From Xenorhabdus lircayensis (GTDB lineage: Bacteria; Pseudomonadota; Gammaproteobacteria; Enterobacterales; Enterobacteriaceae), in NCBI RefSeq assembly GCF_016306625.1, contig NZ_JACOII010000061.1:1-60342 (forward strand): a DNA stretch of 60,342 bases, in the 5' to 3' direction. Each line of letters opens with the position of its first letter. Position 1 is the stretch's first letter. The notes below the pieces were generated by a model. The model was not told the origin of the DNA. It saw nothing but the letters and a program-made list of their open reading frames with translations, and did not search any database. The translations under genes and the position numbers were made by a program. Below are positions 1 to 8,151 of this stretch, piece by piece.

Positions 1-2
1 AT

Positions 3-914
3 GGCGTGGTGAATGTGACTTTGCCGAATGGCCAGACGGTGGCGCTGCAATCGATCCGGGCATTGCAGGCGGAGATGGACCGGAAATTGGACAGGGGCCG
101 GAACGGGGCGGATATTCCGAATAAACCGGAGTTTGTGCGGAATATTGGGCTGGGAAATGCGATGAAAGTGGGGGAGTATGGAATTGGCACTGGCAACATG
201 GATGGTCAGTCATTCATTGGAGACATGGAGGATAGGGGATATAAAATAGGATTTTATTCGTACACCAACCGTACAGCCAATCTAACGGGGGACTACATTC
301 CATTCGGCTCTGTTATCAAGACGTGTTATAACTCTCATAACCAACAGATGATTGTATTGTCAAACTATAACCTGCCTATTATGTATATTAAGAGGCTGAC
401 CGGAGGCAGCTCATGGGTAAACTATACCGTCATGACCTCCAATATGTGGACTGTGGATCCCGGCGGATATTACAAAAAATCCTCCCCCATCATCCAAATT
501 CACCCCGACGGCACCTTTACCCCCAACGACGAATCCGAAGGGGCCACGGTTGCCAAACTTGGCACCGGTCACTATCAGGTCTCCGGGGTACTGGGCTATA
601 ACGCTGACGGGGCATGGGGGGTGCATGGCGGTATTTCCTCGCCGAAGAACAACAACGGACTGGAACTCATCTACCTTGATGACCGGGTGAAGAAGGACGG
701 CAGCATCACCATTGAGACGTTCCACCGTCAGCACGCGCATTTGCCTGAACGGTTTCAGAACCGGCGGATAAAAGCCATCGTGGACGGCGAGAAGGTTTAC
801 TACGCTGATGGGGAACCCTGTGACATTCCCGAAGGGTGTCGCCTGGACGTCCGCGTTCAGATGCCGGCAGATTCGGTGTGGAATTTGAGGGAGAAGGTGG
901 GTGTAGGTTTGTGA
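3..914 (+). CDS. Phage tail fibre protein, C-terminal part (5' end outside window)
   Basis: The reading frame is open to the left edge, so this is most likely the 3' part of a longer tail-fibre gene; the GTG at 6 is only the first possible start inside the window. The visible 302 residues begin with a segment of the kind seen in tail fibres of Photorhabdus and Xenorhabdus prophages (ALQAEMDRKLDR, then GADIPNKPEF). A glycine- and aromatic-rich middle follows, then a C-terminal domain (about residues 165-295) with the FHRQHAHLPERF and YADGEPCDIPEGC motifs. Such proteins sit at the distal end of the tail and bind the host surface. A tail-fibre gene next to an integrase indicates a prophage end. 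No chaperone (tfa-like) gene follows, which is a little unusual. The family call is by recognition of style, not by search. Confidence 0.72.
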   Translation, partial: GVVNVTLPNGQTVALQSIRALQAEMDRKLDRGRNGADIPNKPEFVRNIGLGNAMKVGEYGIGTGNMDGQSFIGDMEDRGYKIGFYSYTNRTANLTGDYIPFGSVIKTCYNSHNQQMIVLSNYNLPIMYIKRLTGGSSWVNYTVMTSNMWTVDPGGYYKKSSPIIQIHPDGTFTPNDESEGATVAKLGTGHYQVSGVLGYNADGAWGVHGGISSPKNNNGLELIYLDDRVKKDGSITIETFHRQHAHLPERFQNRRIKAIVDGEKVYYADGEPCDIPEGCRLDVRVQMPADSVWNLREKVGVGL

Positions 915-922
915 CAGATGTG

Positions 923-943
923 AAAAAGCCCTCAGAGAGGGCT
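923..943 (-). terminator. Rho-independent terminator for the 962-1999 gene
   Basis: A six-base-pair stem (agccct at 927-932 with agggct at 938-943) is followed, on the minus strand, by a run of U (923-927). It lies 19 bases past the stop of the minus-strand gene and also just after the stop of the tail-fibre gene, where the plus-strand reading lacks a U-run. Confidence 0.6.
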
Positions 944-961
944 GAGAAGCATTAATTTAGA

Positions 962-1999
962 TTAGATTTTCTTTGGCTGCGTGGGAGAATGCGCTGTAAT
1001 TGATGAGGCGTTTGCTCTTTCAATAATTCGGGCTCTTGTTTTAAAGTTACCTTGGACAGTCACAGGCTTGTTATTTTTGAATGCATCGAACAAAATATCG
1101 ACTTCATCTTTGTTGATAAAGCTAAGATCAACATATAGAGCAAATGAATCTTCTGAGCCTTTTTCTCTACAGATTACTGTCAGCTTTTCAAAGGTTCGCT
1201 TAATGCTATCAATTTCCAAGACTTTTTTCGCATCTTCGCTTTGAATCTTGGGAGTTGGATTAGCTAAAAATTCATTAATTTCTTTATTATTAAGTTCTAC
1301 ATTTTGAACGCTTTGAATTTCTATCTTGTCAGCATTTGCAAGTGGTTTTATTACATGTTCGTACGCTTTTGAGGCTTTTGTTTCTATCTCTGGCATTATC
1401 AGAGGTTGCTTGTTATTCACAGATAAAGCCTGAATAATTCCCGCCCTAATCTCTTGCATTTGTTCAAGCTGATTTTTTTGCAATTCAATTTCTTTAGTGT
1501 TCTCTTTTTCCGCGATTGCTTCGATGGACTGCCTTTCACTGTAATTATCAAAAGCAAAGTATCCCGTAACGCAAAGCGCTGTAAAAATATAACACGCTGC
1601 TTTTTGGTTTCCAGTCATACCGTTAGTCGCCTTACTGAATGCTTCACCACAACTTACTATAAAATCCTTCAGATTTGCTAAGATTTGAGTGCAGCCGGGT
1701 TCTATTGAGAATATTATTTCGAGAGCTTCTTTATCAGCATCCTTTAAATGCCGTAAATTATCTGTATTGTACCTAATGATGCAATATGTTTTTAGAAGTT
1801 CATTGTGAAAATCTCTAAGCCCGTAACAAATGGATGATGTAAGTTTTCCTGAAAACTGCTCACCTTCACCAAACGCCTTGATTTTTATTTCATTTAGGGC
1901 CGTAAGATCTAATAACCCAACATCTATATGTTCACCTTGATTTATTTTAAGTAGTAGCGCAGTGATATCGTTTAAGTTATTGATCTTAATTGCTTCCAT
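962..1999 (-). CDS. Hypothetical protein with one predicted membrane segment
   Basis: A 345-residue protein that I do not recognise. It has a charged, mostly helical N-terminal half, one hydrophobic segment at about residues 137-152 (AACYIFTALCVTGYFAF), then a lysine- and glutamate-rich coiled-coil-like stretch (about 155-200). The C-terminal part (about 265-335) may form a small domain (FALYVDLSFINKDEVDILFDAF). There is no signal peptide. It is AT-rich and lies between a tail-fibre gene and an integrase, reading against the tail-fibre gene. This is typical of extra cargo genes (morons) carried at prophage ends. Its own terminator lies just past the stop. Function is unknown, but the length and clean codon structure argue for a real gene. 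Confidence 0.6.
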   Translation of the reverse strand: MEAIKINNLNDITALLLKINQGEHIDVGLLDLTALNEIKIKAFGEGEQFSGKLTSSICYGLRDFHNELLKTYCIIRYNTDNLRHLKDADKEALEIIFSIEPGCTQILANLKDFIVSCGEAFSKATNGMTGNQKAACYIFTALCVTGYFAFDNYSERQSIEAIAEKENTKEIELQKNQLEQMQEIRAGIIQALSVNNKQPLIMPEIETKASKAYEHVIKPLANADKIEIQSVQNVELNNKEINEFLANPTPKIQSEDAKKVLEIDSIKRTFEKLTVICREKGSEDSFALYVDLSFINKDEVDILFDAFKNNKPVTVQGNFKTRARIIERANASSITAHSPTQPKKI

Positions 2000-2421
2000 A
2001 ATTCATTCCATAGTAAATTTTTATATATAGTCTTGATATGACTCCTATCAGTGTTAGCGCCCATACTAATTAACTTCCCCTAATATATGATCGGAATTTT
2101 CTTAATCTGTGAGATGAATTTTATAACGCGCACGTAGTTACATAAGTTATTGTTATTGAATGGAATGATGCCGATATGAAGTGATTTTTAAGGGGGATTA
2201 TAGCAACAGGGACTAAGGTAACTGAACCCGAGGGAAGGGGCGGGTCATATTAAATCACCTCAATCGATTGCTGGCTTTTAAGCTATCGTCATTAAATGAA
2301 TTTATTTACATTAAATCGCATGGGTAAATAACCTATATGATAAAGAAATTATCATGTTAGCGCTTTATTAATAATGAAGTGATAATAATTCTTTTGCGTA
2401 ATTTCATCAAAAGGAGGCGAT
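2000..2421. other. AT-rich intergenic region between divergent genes
   Basis: This 422-base gap separates two divergently transcribed accessory genes and must hold both promoters. I see no convincing open reading frame, RNA gene or clear operator in it. A strong ribosome binding site (aaaggaggcgat) lies at 2410-2421, directly before the gene that starts at 2422. Confidence 0.5.
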
Positions 2422-2931
2422 ATGAAAGCTTTACTTGGTGTTATTTTAATGGCGTTATTTTTAATCGCAAAACCGGCTTTATCTTGGCAGAAATATGATA
2501 TAACATTTTCAAATCCAGCTAACACTAGTGCTACTCACTTATCTAGAATAAATGATAAATGTATGGATAGCGCGGGTCCATTAAATTTCAGTGTTAGCAA
2601 TCAATATAAGATGACCATTGAAGATAGTAACGCTGGTCTTGGCATATGCGCTGGAATACAAAAAAAGATAATCTGGGCAGTGAGTCATACACACAACCAC
2701 GCCAGTACAGACCCTAAAGCTTGTTTCGTGCAACTTAGTGTTACTTATTACTGGTTTGATCATTGGCATGCAGCAATTACAAGCACCTGCGAAAATCTAA
2801 TTAGCTATGCAACATGTGCAGACATGGATTGTCTTAATTATTGCTCAGATCTGAATAATTGTCACATGACAAAGATGGGAAGTGTCGGTGTTCACACACC
2901 TGATTTTATAAGTATAGGTTTTTCGAAGTAG
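2422..2931 (+). CDS. Secreted cysteine-rich hypothetical protein
   Basis: A 169-residue protein with a classical signal peptide: basic start, hydrophobic core LLGVILMALFLIA, probable cleavage after PALS (about residue 21). The mature part of about 148 residues contains eight cysteines, compatible with four disulfide bonds, and many aromatic residues and histidines. Six of the cysteines cluster in the C-terminal 60 residues (STC, ATC, MDC, NYC and NNC contexts). I recognise no family. It has an excellent ribosome binding site (aaaggaggc) and its own terminator, so it is an independently expressed secreted protein carried beside a prophage integrase. A lysogenic-conversion role is plausible but is inference. 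Confidence 0.62.
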   Translation: MKALLGVILMALFLIAKPALSWQKYDITFSNPANTSATHLSRINDKCMDSAGPLNFSVSNQYKMTIEDSNAGLGICAGIQKKIIWAVSHTHNHASTDPKACFVQLSVTYYWFDHWHAAITSTCENLISYATCADMDCLNYCSDLNNCHMTKMGSVGVHTPDFISIGFSK

Positions 2932-2990
2932 AAATGCACTGAGATTTAAATATGATTATTTATTTCTTGATGAACTGAAACTATCGATAT

Positions 2991-3013
2991 AAAGGTGAGA
3001 TTTCTCACCTTTT
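2991..3013 (+). terminator. Terminator after the secreted protein gene
   Basis: Stem aaaggtgag (2991-2999) with ctcaccttt (3004-3012), a four-base loop and a short U-run. It lies 60 bases after the stop of the gene ending at 2931. Confidence 0.6.
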
Positions 3014-3121
3014 AACCCCTTGATTCCATTAATCTCTGGTTTTCTGACAGAATTAAGCAAAATCAATAGGTTACGTTAAATAGGAGAATTATCCTCTTTA
3101 ACCCCTCGATATCTCTTATCT

Positions 3122-3155
3122 CCTGCATGGTGCAGGTTTCCCGATTTCAAATCGG
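3122..3155. repeat. Two back-to-back perfect palindromes
   Basis: The first palindrome pairs cctgca (3122-3127) with tgcagg (3131-3136). The second pairs ccgattt (3141-3147) with aaatcgg (3149-3155) around one base. They lie 60-90 bases past the integrase stop codon. They could be a recombinase or directionality-factor site, a terminator pair, or part of an attachment region; the sequence does not decide. Confidence 0.4.
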
Positions 3156-3186
3156 AAAATTCTTTCAGGCTATCGCTTCATATGTT

Positions 3187-3208
3187 AAAGGGCAGAAACC
3201 TGCCCTTT
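3187..3208 (-). terminator. Hairpin after the integrase gene
   Basis: A perfect nine-base-pair stem, aaagggcag (3187-3195) with ctgcccttt (3200-3208), around a four-base loop. It starts six bases past the integrase stop codon. No long U-run follows, so termination strength is uncertain. Confidence 0.5.
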
Positions 3209-3213
3209 GGAAA

Positions 3214-4308
3214 TTATTCTTCTTTCTGTTGCGCTAGCTTATTGAATTTGTCATGCAGAGTTTTTGGAAACAGTTCTGTATAGACTTGCCATAATATATT
3301 GAGAGAACGATGTCCCGTAACCTGCGCCACCTCCTCAATTGAGAACCCTGCTTCGAATAAGCGACTCGCACCTTCTCTGCGGAGATCATGATAGCGGAGA
3401 TCTTTAATACCCAGTTCGTTGCACACCCGATGAAATCCGAGGGATATACTTGAAGGATTGTAGGGAAATATAAATTCATTATCAGATTTTGGTTGTTTTT
3501 GAGCTATATTCCATGCCTCTCCAAGTAAAGGGACGAACATATGATTACCAGTTTTTTTTCTAGGATCTTTTCTATCCCTTACAAGAACCGCTCTCTGTTT
3601 TTCGTCTATATCATCCCATCTGATTTTGCACACTTCCCCTATGCGCATGCAGGTAAGTATAGAGAAATTCAATATATCCTCATAAGGAATTTTACTCCTC
3701 CAGTGACCACTTCGTTTGCGTAGTGCTTCAGTTAGTTGCGCTAGTTCGTTTACCTCTGGTCTCCTGCTGCGTCGTTGGGCTTTGCCGATTAATCCCATTT
3801 GGGTTAAAAGTGGACGAGCTTCATGTGCGGGGTTTGAAGTATAGTTTATATCATAGATAGGCTTGGCTGATTTTAAGACCAATGACAAATAGATGACATC
3901 ATGAATGATAGTGGAGGGGGCGATTCCTGTAGAGTGTCGCTGCTTGCAGTGTTCAATAATATGACTAACTGATAGCTCAGATAGCAATAATTTTGAGAGT
4001 TCACTGCGTAATAACATATTTAATATAGATTTCTTCGTTTTCCCTGCCTTTCCACCAACATTTGGATCATTAATATATTTAGATAATAAATCACCAATTG
4101 TTAAATCATCCATATCGTCATGTACAGGGATTCCATTTTGTTCCAGTTCCGCCACCCGTTTGATGCCCCATGTTTTGGCATGAGCCTGCTTTCCAAATGT
4201 GCGATTCTCCCTGTAAATATATTTGCCGCCAGATTTAACACCAACGGTGCAGCGGTAACGTATTGTGCCATCTGCACGTGGGCGTTTTTCTATACTATAG
4301 TAGGCCAT
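3214..4308 (-). CDS. int: Tyrosine-type site-specific integrase
   Basis: Phage or island integrase that catalyses recombination between attP and attB. The start used here is the ATG at 4308 (364 residues, MAYYSIEK...), preceded by an AGGA ribosome site; an in-frame ATG at 4338 adds ten residues. An N-terminal arm-binding region and a core-binding SAM-like domain (about 65-155) come first. The catalytic domain has the full set: Arg222 (MRIGE), Lys247 (RDRKDP), His307 and Arg310 (HDLR), His333 (GHRS) and the nucleophile Tyr343 (VYTELF). Nothing is truncated, so the enzyme should be active. Its 5' end faces ydhL, where host synteny resumes. This is the arrangement of islands whose int reads away from the attachment site. 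Confidence 0.9.
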   Translation of the reverse strand: MAYYSIEKRPRADGTIRYRCTVGVKSGGKYIYRENRTFGKQAHAKTWGIKRVAELEQNGIPVHDDMDDLTIGDLLSKYINDPNVGGKAGKTKKSILNMLLRSELSKLLLSELSVSHIIEHCKQRHSTGIAPSTIIHDVIYLSLVLKSAKPIYDINYTSNPAHEARPLLTQMGLIGKAQRRSRRPEVNELAQLTEALRKRSGHWRSKIPYEDILNFSILTCMRIGEVCKIRWDDIDEKQRAVLVRDRKDPRKKTGNHMFVPLLGEAWNIAQKQPKSDNEFIFPYNPSSISLGFHRVCNELGIKDLRYHDLRREGASRLFEAGFSIEEVAQVTGHRSLNILWQVYTELFPKTLHDKFNKLAQQKEE

Positions 4309-4343
4309 TTTTAATATTTTCCTGTTCGGACTCCCCATAATAA

Positions 4344-4399
4344 CAGGGGTGCTATTTGGGGTGCTGTTAATGACAAAATAGCCTAAAATAACCCCAAAT
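4344..4399. repeat. Inverted and direct repeats in the integrase promoter region
   Basis: The octamer ggggtgct occurs twice (about 4346-4353 and 4358-4365). An inverted pair, atttggggt (4354-4362) and accccaaat (4391-4399), spans the region just upstream of int. Short repeats in this place are typical of integrase arm-type sites or int autoregulation. The attachment core itself could not be identified, and no tRNA is present on this side. Confidence 0.35.
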
Positions 4400-4666
4400 G
4401 CACGAAAATAAGTAAAAGTAAAAGTGTATGAATTTCACTGTGATAGCAAGGTATGGTGAGGCTTTGCCGATTAGATAGGGCTATTTGTTTTTATTATCTA
4501 TCCAACTATAACTTGTATAGATAAAATAATTCAATTTGCCCTTTCATTTATTTAGTTTAGTTTGTTATTATTTCATTTTAAATTGTTATGCTTGAGGCTT
4601 ATACTGACCAATATGGCCGTTTCCTTATGGGGAGTGGGCTGATAAATCTAGGTGCAGGAGGATTAG

Positions 4667-4906
4667 ATGGCTGAACAACTAGAATTCTTTGCTATTCCAA
4701 ATCCTTGCCGAGGAATTTGTGAATCTGATTCCCGTGGTTTTTGCCGAGGATGTTATCGGAGCAGGGAAGAACGATTTATGTGGATGGAATCATCGAATAG
4801 TGAAAAAAGAAAGATATTGCGGTTATGTCATCAGAGATATCTAAGGACTTTAAAAATAAAAGGGGATGAAGGAGATATTATTCCGGATCAGACCGATTTA
4901 TTTTAA
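4667..4906 (+). CDS. ydhL: DUF1289 family protein, YdhL-like
   Basis: A 79-residue, cysteine-rich small protein. The pattern NPCRGICE followed by GFCRGCYRSREE matches the DUF1289 family, in which conserved cysteines may bind a metal or an iron-sulfur cluster; the biochemical role is unknown. In E. coli ydhL lies a few genes from slyA, as it does here, which supports the assignment and marks the point where host synteny resumes after the prophage. A GGAGG-like site (caggagg) lies seven bases before the ATG. The C-terminal 25 residues are acidic and weakly conserved. Confidence 0.82.
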   Translation: MAEQLEFFAIPNPCRGICESDSRGFCRGCYRSREERFMWMESSNSEKRKILRLCHQRYLRTLKIKGDEGDIIPDQTDLF

Positions 4907-5584
4907 TTTTATACTGAATTGATGAAAAAATATTACTTATATGAATAATGGTTTAGGATTACCTTAAAAATAAAAAATAATACCAGTAATAAATGATATA
5001 TTATTTATATTACATCTCTTTAATTTGACATAAGTCATTTCAAAATTTTGCTTCTATTGATTGGTTGAGATATTTCGATAAAAATTTCTTATCAAAGAAT
5101 TATTTATTGAACAATAAAAGAGATGATTTGTTATCTGTTTGTTTTTTATGTTATTTATTCTAATTTTGGCACTCTCTGTAAGAGAAAAATGATATTAATG
5201 TAAAAATATATAGATTAGTATTTGGATGGCGGTTATTCTTATAGAACTTTAACCGAGTGGAAATGTATATATTTTGGGGGTTTGTATTTTTTTTGTTGAT
5301 ATTTAAAATTGCAATAGTTTAGTTGGAGGATTATTTTATACAGTTTATATAGTTGGTGGTTTAATGTGCGATTTTATTCGGTGTACCGTAGAATTTCGCT
5401 CTTTAGGGCGACGAAGATGTCAACTTTGAGTAACAAGCCAACGCGACACTAATTAGGTAATTAGCGAAATTTCTGACTCTGCTAATGTAAGCATGATATA
5501 GAGTGCGTATCCATTATTCATATGAATAAACTGATTGGATAATTCATTGATGTTATATGAGTCTCTAATTATAAGGAGGGGTAA
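4907..5584 (+). promoter_or_regulatory. Long AT-rich upstream region of slyA
   Basis: This 678-base gap holds no credible gene. The first 430 bases are featureless and very AT-rich. The last 220 bases are richer in G and C and more structured. They contain an inverted pair (agaatttcgct near 5390 and agcgaaatttct near 5463), a small hairpin cgctc-ttta-gggcg, a TTAGC...GCTAA pair (5461-5484) resembling spread halves of a SlyA site, and a 16-base palindrome at 5514-5529. A long AT-rich leader suits the autoregulated, H-NS-sensitive slyA/rovA promoters of relatives; its function here is inferred. Confidence 0.45.
5514..5529. promoter_or_regulatory. Perfect 16-base palindrome upstream of slyA
   Basis: ttattcatatgaataa is a perfect palindrome 55 bases before the slyA start. 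MarR-family regulators bind AT-rich palindromes and often their own promoter, so this is a candidate autoregulatory operator. No binding evidence is available from sequence. Confidence 0.4.
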
Positions 5585-6022
5585 TTGGAATTGACATTGG
5601 GATCAGACCTGGCACGTTTAGTTCGTGTTTGGCGCGCTTTAATTGATCATCGTTTGAAACCGTTGAAATTAACTCAAACACATTGGGTTACTCTATACAA
5701 TATTAGTCAGCTGCCACCAGAGCAGTCACAGATACAGCTCGCGAAAGCTATTGGTATCGAGCAACCATCTCTGGTGAGGACTCTTGATCAATTAGAAGAA
5801 AAAAAGCTGATTACACGGCATACATGTGTCAATGATCGACGAGCAAAAAGAATCAAATTAACCGGAGAATCGGAAACTTTTATCAGAGAAGTGGATAGTG
5901 TTATTGATTCGACAAGGAAAGAAATTTTGGGAGGAATTACTCATGATGAGTTAACTCTCCTTGCTTCTGTAATAAAAAAAATCGAAAAAAATATTAGCCA
6001 ATTACATAAACAGGTAATATAA
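5585..6022 (+). CDS. slyA: Transcriptional regulator SlyA (RovA), MarR family
   Basis: A 145-residue winged-helix dimer that counteracts H-NS silencing and controls envelope, virulence and stress genes; it is close to Yersinia RovA and E. coli SlyA along its whole length ([54 protein letters not shown]). The recognition helix (about residues 60-75) and the wing (about 80-95) are intact. The start is a TTG, as in E. coli slyA, with a strong aaggagggg ribosome site ending five bases upstream. In nematode-associated relatives (called HexA or SlyA regulators in different studies) such factors tune symbiosis traits; that link is background, not seen here. It is convergent with slyB, with a shared terminator. 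Confidence 0.97.
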   Translation: MELTLGSDLARLVRVWRALIDHRLKPLKLTQTHWVTLYNISQLPPEQSQIQLAKAIGIEQPSLVRTLDQLEEKKLITRHTCVNDRRAKRIKLTGESETFIREVDSVIDSTRKEILGGITHDELTLLASVIKKIEKNISQLHKQVI

Positions 6023-6040
6023 AAATTAATCGATAATAAT

Positions 6041-6078
6041 AAAATCGCGGTCCAGATACTGGTAAGCCGCGATTTTTT
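6041..6078. terminator. Bidirectional terminator between slyA and slyB
   Basis: A ten-base-pair stem, aaaatcgcgg (6041-6050) with ccgcgatttt (6067-6076), is flanked by A and T runs on both sides, so it can stop transcription from both convergent genes. Confidence 0.85.
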
Positions 6079-6100
6079 AGTCTTGTGTTGCTTGAGTATT

Positions 6101-6574
6101 TCAAAGTGGTGAAACGGTTAGAGAATCCCCACTATCGGCAATCCTGACACGCTGCCCTCTATTGAATGCGACTCGATCCAATTTTTGTACCACAATGATA
6201 TTTTTTCCGCTATCTGTACGAATTTCTAACTCAACACCTTTTGTCTGATCTATAGCGCCCTCGATTCCTTGTCCAGCCATACCACCAGCAATAGCTCCTG
6301 CAGCTGTCGCAAGCCTTTGACCAGTACCACCGCCGACCGTATTACCCAACAACCCTCCCAAAACGGCTCCACCAATGAGACCTAACATATTAGGATCACC
6401 AGCTTGATTACCTTTGATAGTGACGGGGCGTACAGACAGGATGGTGCCATAGGTTACAGCTTGAGCTTGTTTGGCTTGACCAATAGAATAAGTATCACTA
6501 GAAAGTGCTCCCATGTCTGCACAACCAGATAACGTGGTTACTACAACTGCACCAACCAGGAAACGTTTTAACAT
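6101..6574 (-). CDS. slyB: Outer-membrane lipoprotein SlyB (Pcp family)
   Basis: A 157-residue lipoprotein. A short signal peptide ends in the lipobox LSGC, so the mature protein starts at Cys17. A 17-kDa-antigen-type glycine-zipper segment follows (LIGGAVLGGLLGNTVGGGTGQRL and AGAIAGGMAGQGIEGAI cores, about 66-105). A C-terminal beta domain follows. E. coli SlyB (155 residues) is PhoP-regulated and stabilises outer-membrane proteins under envelope stress. The ATG at 6574 is chosen because aggagtgact precedes it and the lipobox then falls at the normal position; the frame extends upstream without a better start. It is single-gene, convergent with slyA and divergent from anmK. Confidence 0.94.
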   Translation of the reverse strand: MLKRFLVGAVVVTTLSGCADMGALSSDTYSIGQAKQAQAVTYGTILSVRPVTIKGNQAGDPNMLGLIGGAVLGGLLGNTVGGGTGQRLATAAGAIAGGMAGQGIEGAIDQTKGVELEIRTDSGKNIIVVQKLDRVAFNRGQRVRIADSGDSLTVSPL

Positions 6575-6931
6575 AGTCACTCCTAATTTTAATGCCCGAT
6601 AGGGGGAGCTTGATAATAAACCTATAACCAAGCATTCGGCTACTATTGTTGTTAGCAGCAGATGCTATTGTTAGTAGCAGGAATAATAAATTTGCCAGCC
6701 ACCAGTGCCTCATATCTACATATATAATAAATGCTCACGATGAACTCCGAAAGGAATAATTCCTGACCAAAAGTTTAGCATGTTTTGTGAAGAGCTCTCC
6801 AAAACTTAGATTTTATCTCTGATAATGAACATTAAACATATATAGTCCAAATAGATGTGTTTTATAGTTTACCCAAGATTAAATGTAATTTGCACGCTAA
6901 ATGTAATCCATTCTTTAATAGGAGAATATTT
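6575..6931. promoter_or_regulatory. slyB-anmK divergent promoter region
   Basis: A 357-base gap between divergent genes. Near 6640-6690 there is an imperfect direct repeat of about 20 bases (variants of gctattgttagtagcag). No gene or RNA was recognised. I looked for a PhoP box (two GTTTA halves 11 apart) upstream of slyB and found only single halves (near 6770 and 6833), so PhoP control cannot be supported here. Confidence 0.4.
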
Positions 6932-8041
6932 ATGAAGTCAGGACGTTATATTGGTGTGATGTCTGGCACCAGCATGGATGGAGTTGATGTTATTCTGGCG
7001 GAAATTAGTGATAAAGTCGTCACTCAGCAAGTGAGTTATAACTATCCTTTCCCGCAGGAACTTAAACAAAAATTACTTTCTATCTGTCAGGGGCAGCAAA
7101 CGACATTATCGATGGTGGGAAGATTTGATTATGAACTTGGTACTCTTTTTGCGGAAGCCGTGCAAGGGTTACTGGATAAAGCAGAGCTGACCGCAAGTGA
7201 TATTACTGCAATTGGGTGTCATGGGCAGACGGTATGGCATGAGCCAGACGGTGAAAAACCTTTTACCATGCAAATCGGTGACAATAACCGTGTTGCAGCA
7301 CTTACTAATATTACAACTGTAGGTGATTTCAGACGGCGTGATATGGCTTATGGTGGTCAGGGAGCGCCTTTGGTGCCAGCATTCCATATGGCTGTATTGG
7401 GGCACCCAACAGAAAGGCGCATTATTCTGAATGTTGGCGGAATTGCAAATATCTCCGCGCTTCTGCCTAATTCTACTGTTAAAGGATATGATACTGGGCC
7501 GGGTAACATGTTGATGGATGCTTGGACATGGCGGCATAAGCAACTGCCTTATGATAAAGATGCGCTGTGGGCCAGTGAAGGAACCGTTAATGAGCCTTTA
7601 CTTCAGAAAATGCTTTCTGATCCCTATTTTGCACGTACGGCACCAAAAAGTACGGGGCGTGAATATTTTAATATGGCATGGTTGGAAAAACAGCTAGCTG
7701 ATTTTTCTGATGTTGTACCAGTGGACATTCAGGCAACATTGGCTGAGTTAACGGCTGTAAGTATTGCTCAACAAGTCATGTTGAGTGGTGGATGTGATCG
7801 TCTTTTGGTTTGTGGCGGAGGGGCTCGAAATCCACTCGTAATGAATCGGTTATCTGCTTCATTATCCGGTACTGAAGTGACTACGACAGACAAATATGGG
7901 CTGAGTGGTGACGACATGGAAGCTCTGGCATTTGCTTGGTTGGCATTCCGAACCATGTCTGGATTGTCTGGTAATTTACCATCAGTAACAGGGGCGGACA
8001 GGGAAACGATTTTAGGGGCGATTTACCCTGTAGTTGGATAA
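6932..8041 (+). CDS. anmK: Anhydro-N-acetylmuramic acid kinase
   Basis: Phosphorylates and opens 1,6-anhydro-MurNAc to MurNAc-6-phosphate, using ATP, in cytoplasmic recycling of peptidoglycan. The product has 369 residues, exactly the E. coli length. The N-terminal phosphate-binding loop [12 protein letters not shown] (residues 8-19) and the second ATPase-like motif [14 protein letters not shown] are intact, as is the late [11 protein letters not shown] glycine loop. The ATG at 6932 has an aggag site nine bases upstream; an in-frame ATG at 6857 would add 25 unrelated residues and is rejected. It ends inside a perfect palindrome that likely terminates transcription. The order anmK-pdxH-tyrS-pdxY matches E. 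coli. Confidence 0.97.
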   Translation: MKSGRYIGVMSGTSMDGVDVILAEISDKVVTQQVSYNYPFPQELKQKLLSICQGQQTTLSMVGRFDYELGTLFAEAVQGLLDKAELTASDITAIGCHGQTVWHEPDGEKPFTMQIGDNNRVAALTNITTVGDFRRRDMAYGGQGAPLVPAFHMAVLGHPTERRIILNVGGIANISALLPNSTVKGYDTGPGNMLMDAWTWRHKQLPYDKDALWASEGTVNEPLLQKMLSDPYFARTAPKSTGREYFNMAWLEKQLADFSDVVPVDIQATLAELTAVSIAQQVMLSGGCDRLLVCGGGARNPLVMNRLSASLSGTEVTTTDKYGLSGDDMEALAFAWLAFRTMSGLSGNLPSVTGADRETILGAIYPVVG

Positions 8042-8062
8042 TAATCTGTTAACAGATTATTA
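8039..8062 (+). terminator. Perfect 24-base palindrome starting at the anmK stop codon
   Basis: The arms taataatctgtt (8039-8050) and aacagattatta (8051-8062) are exact reverse complements, and the palindrome includes the TAA stop itself. A second, partial copy (attaacagataat, near 8066-8078) follows. With almost no loop it forms a weak hairpin; it could equally be a protein-binding site upstream of pdxH. Confidence 0.5.
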
Positions 8063-8151
8063 CCTATTAACAGATAATAGTTGTTAGATAACAGTTAGCT
8101 AGCAGCATAATAATGATATGCTAATACTCATTAAGAAACCGAGAGTTAGAA

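Noticed and set aside
3000-3130. Pair of similar segments (ttaacccct-gat...tctc) at about 3011 and 3099 as att direct repeat
   Set aside because: The match is short and interrupted; too weak to call an attachment repeat.
6700-6860. PhoP box upstream of slyB
   Set aside because: Only isolated GTTTA halves were found, not two at the 11-base spacing.
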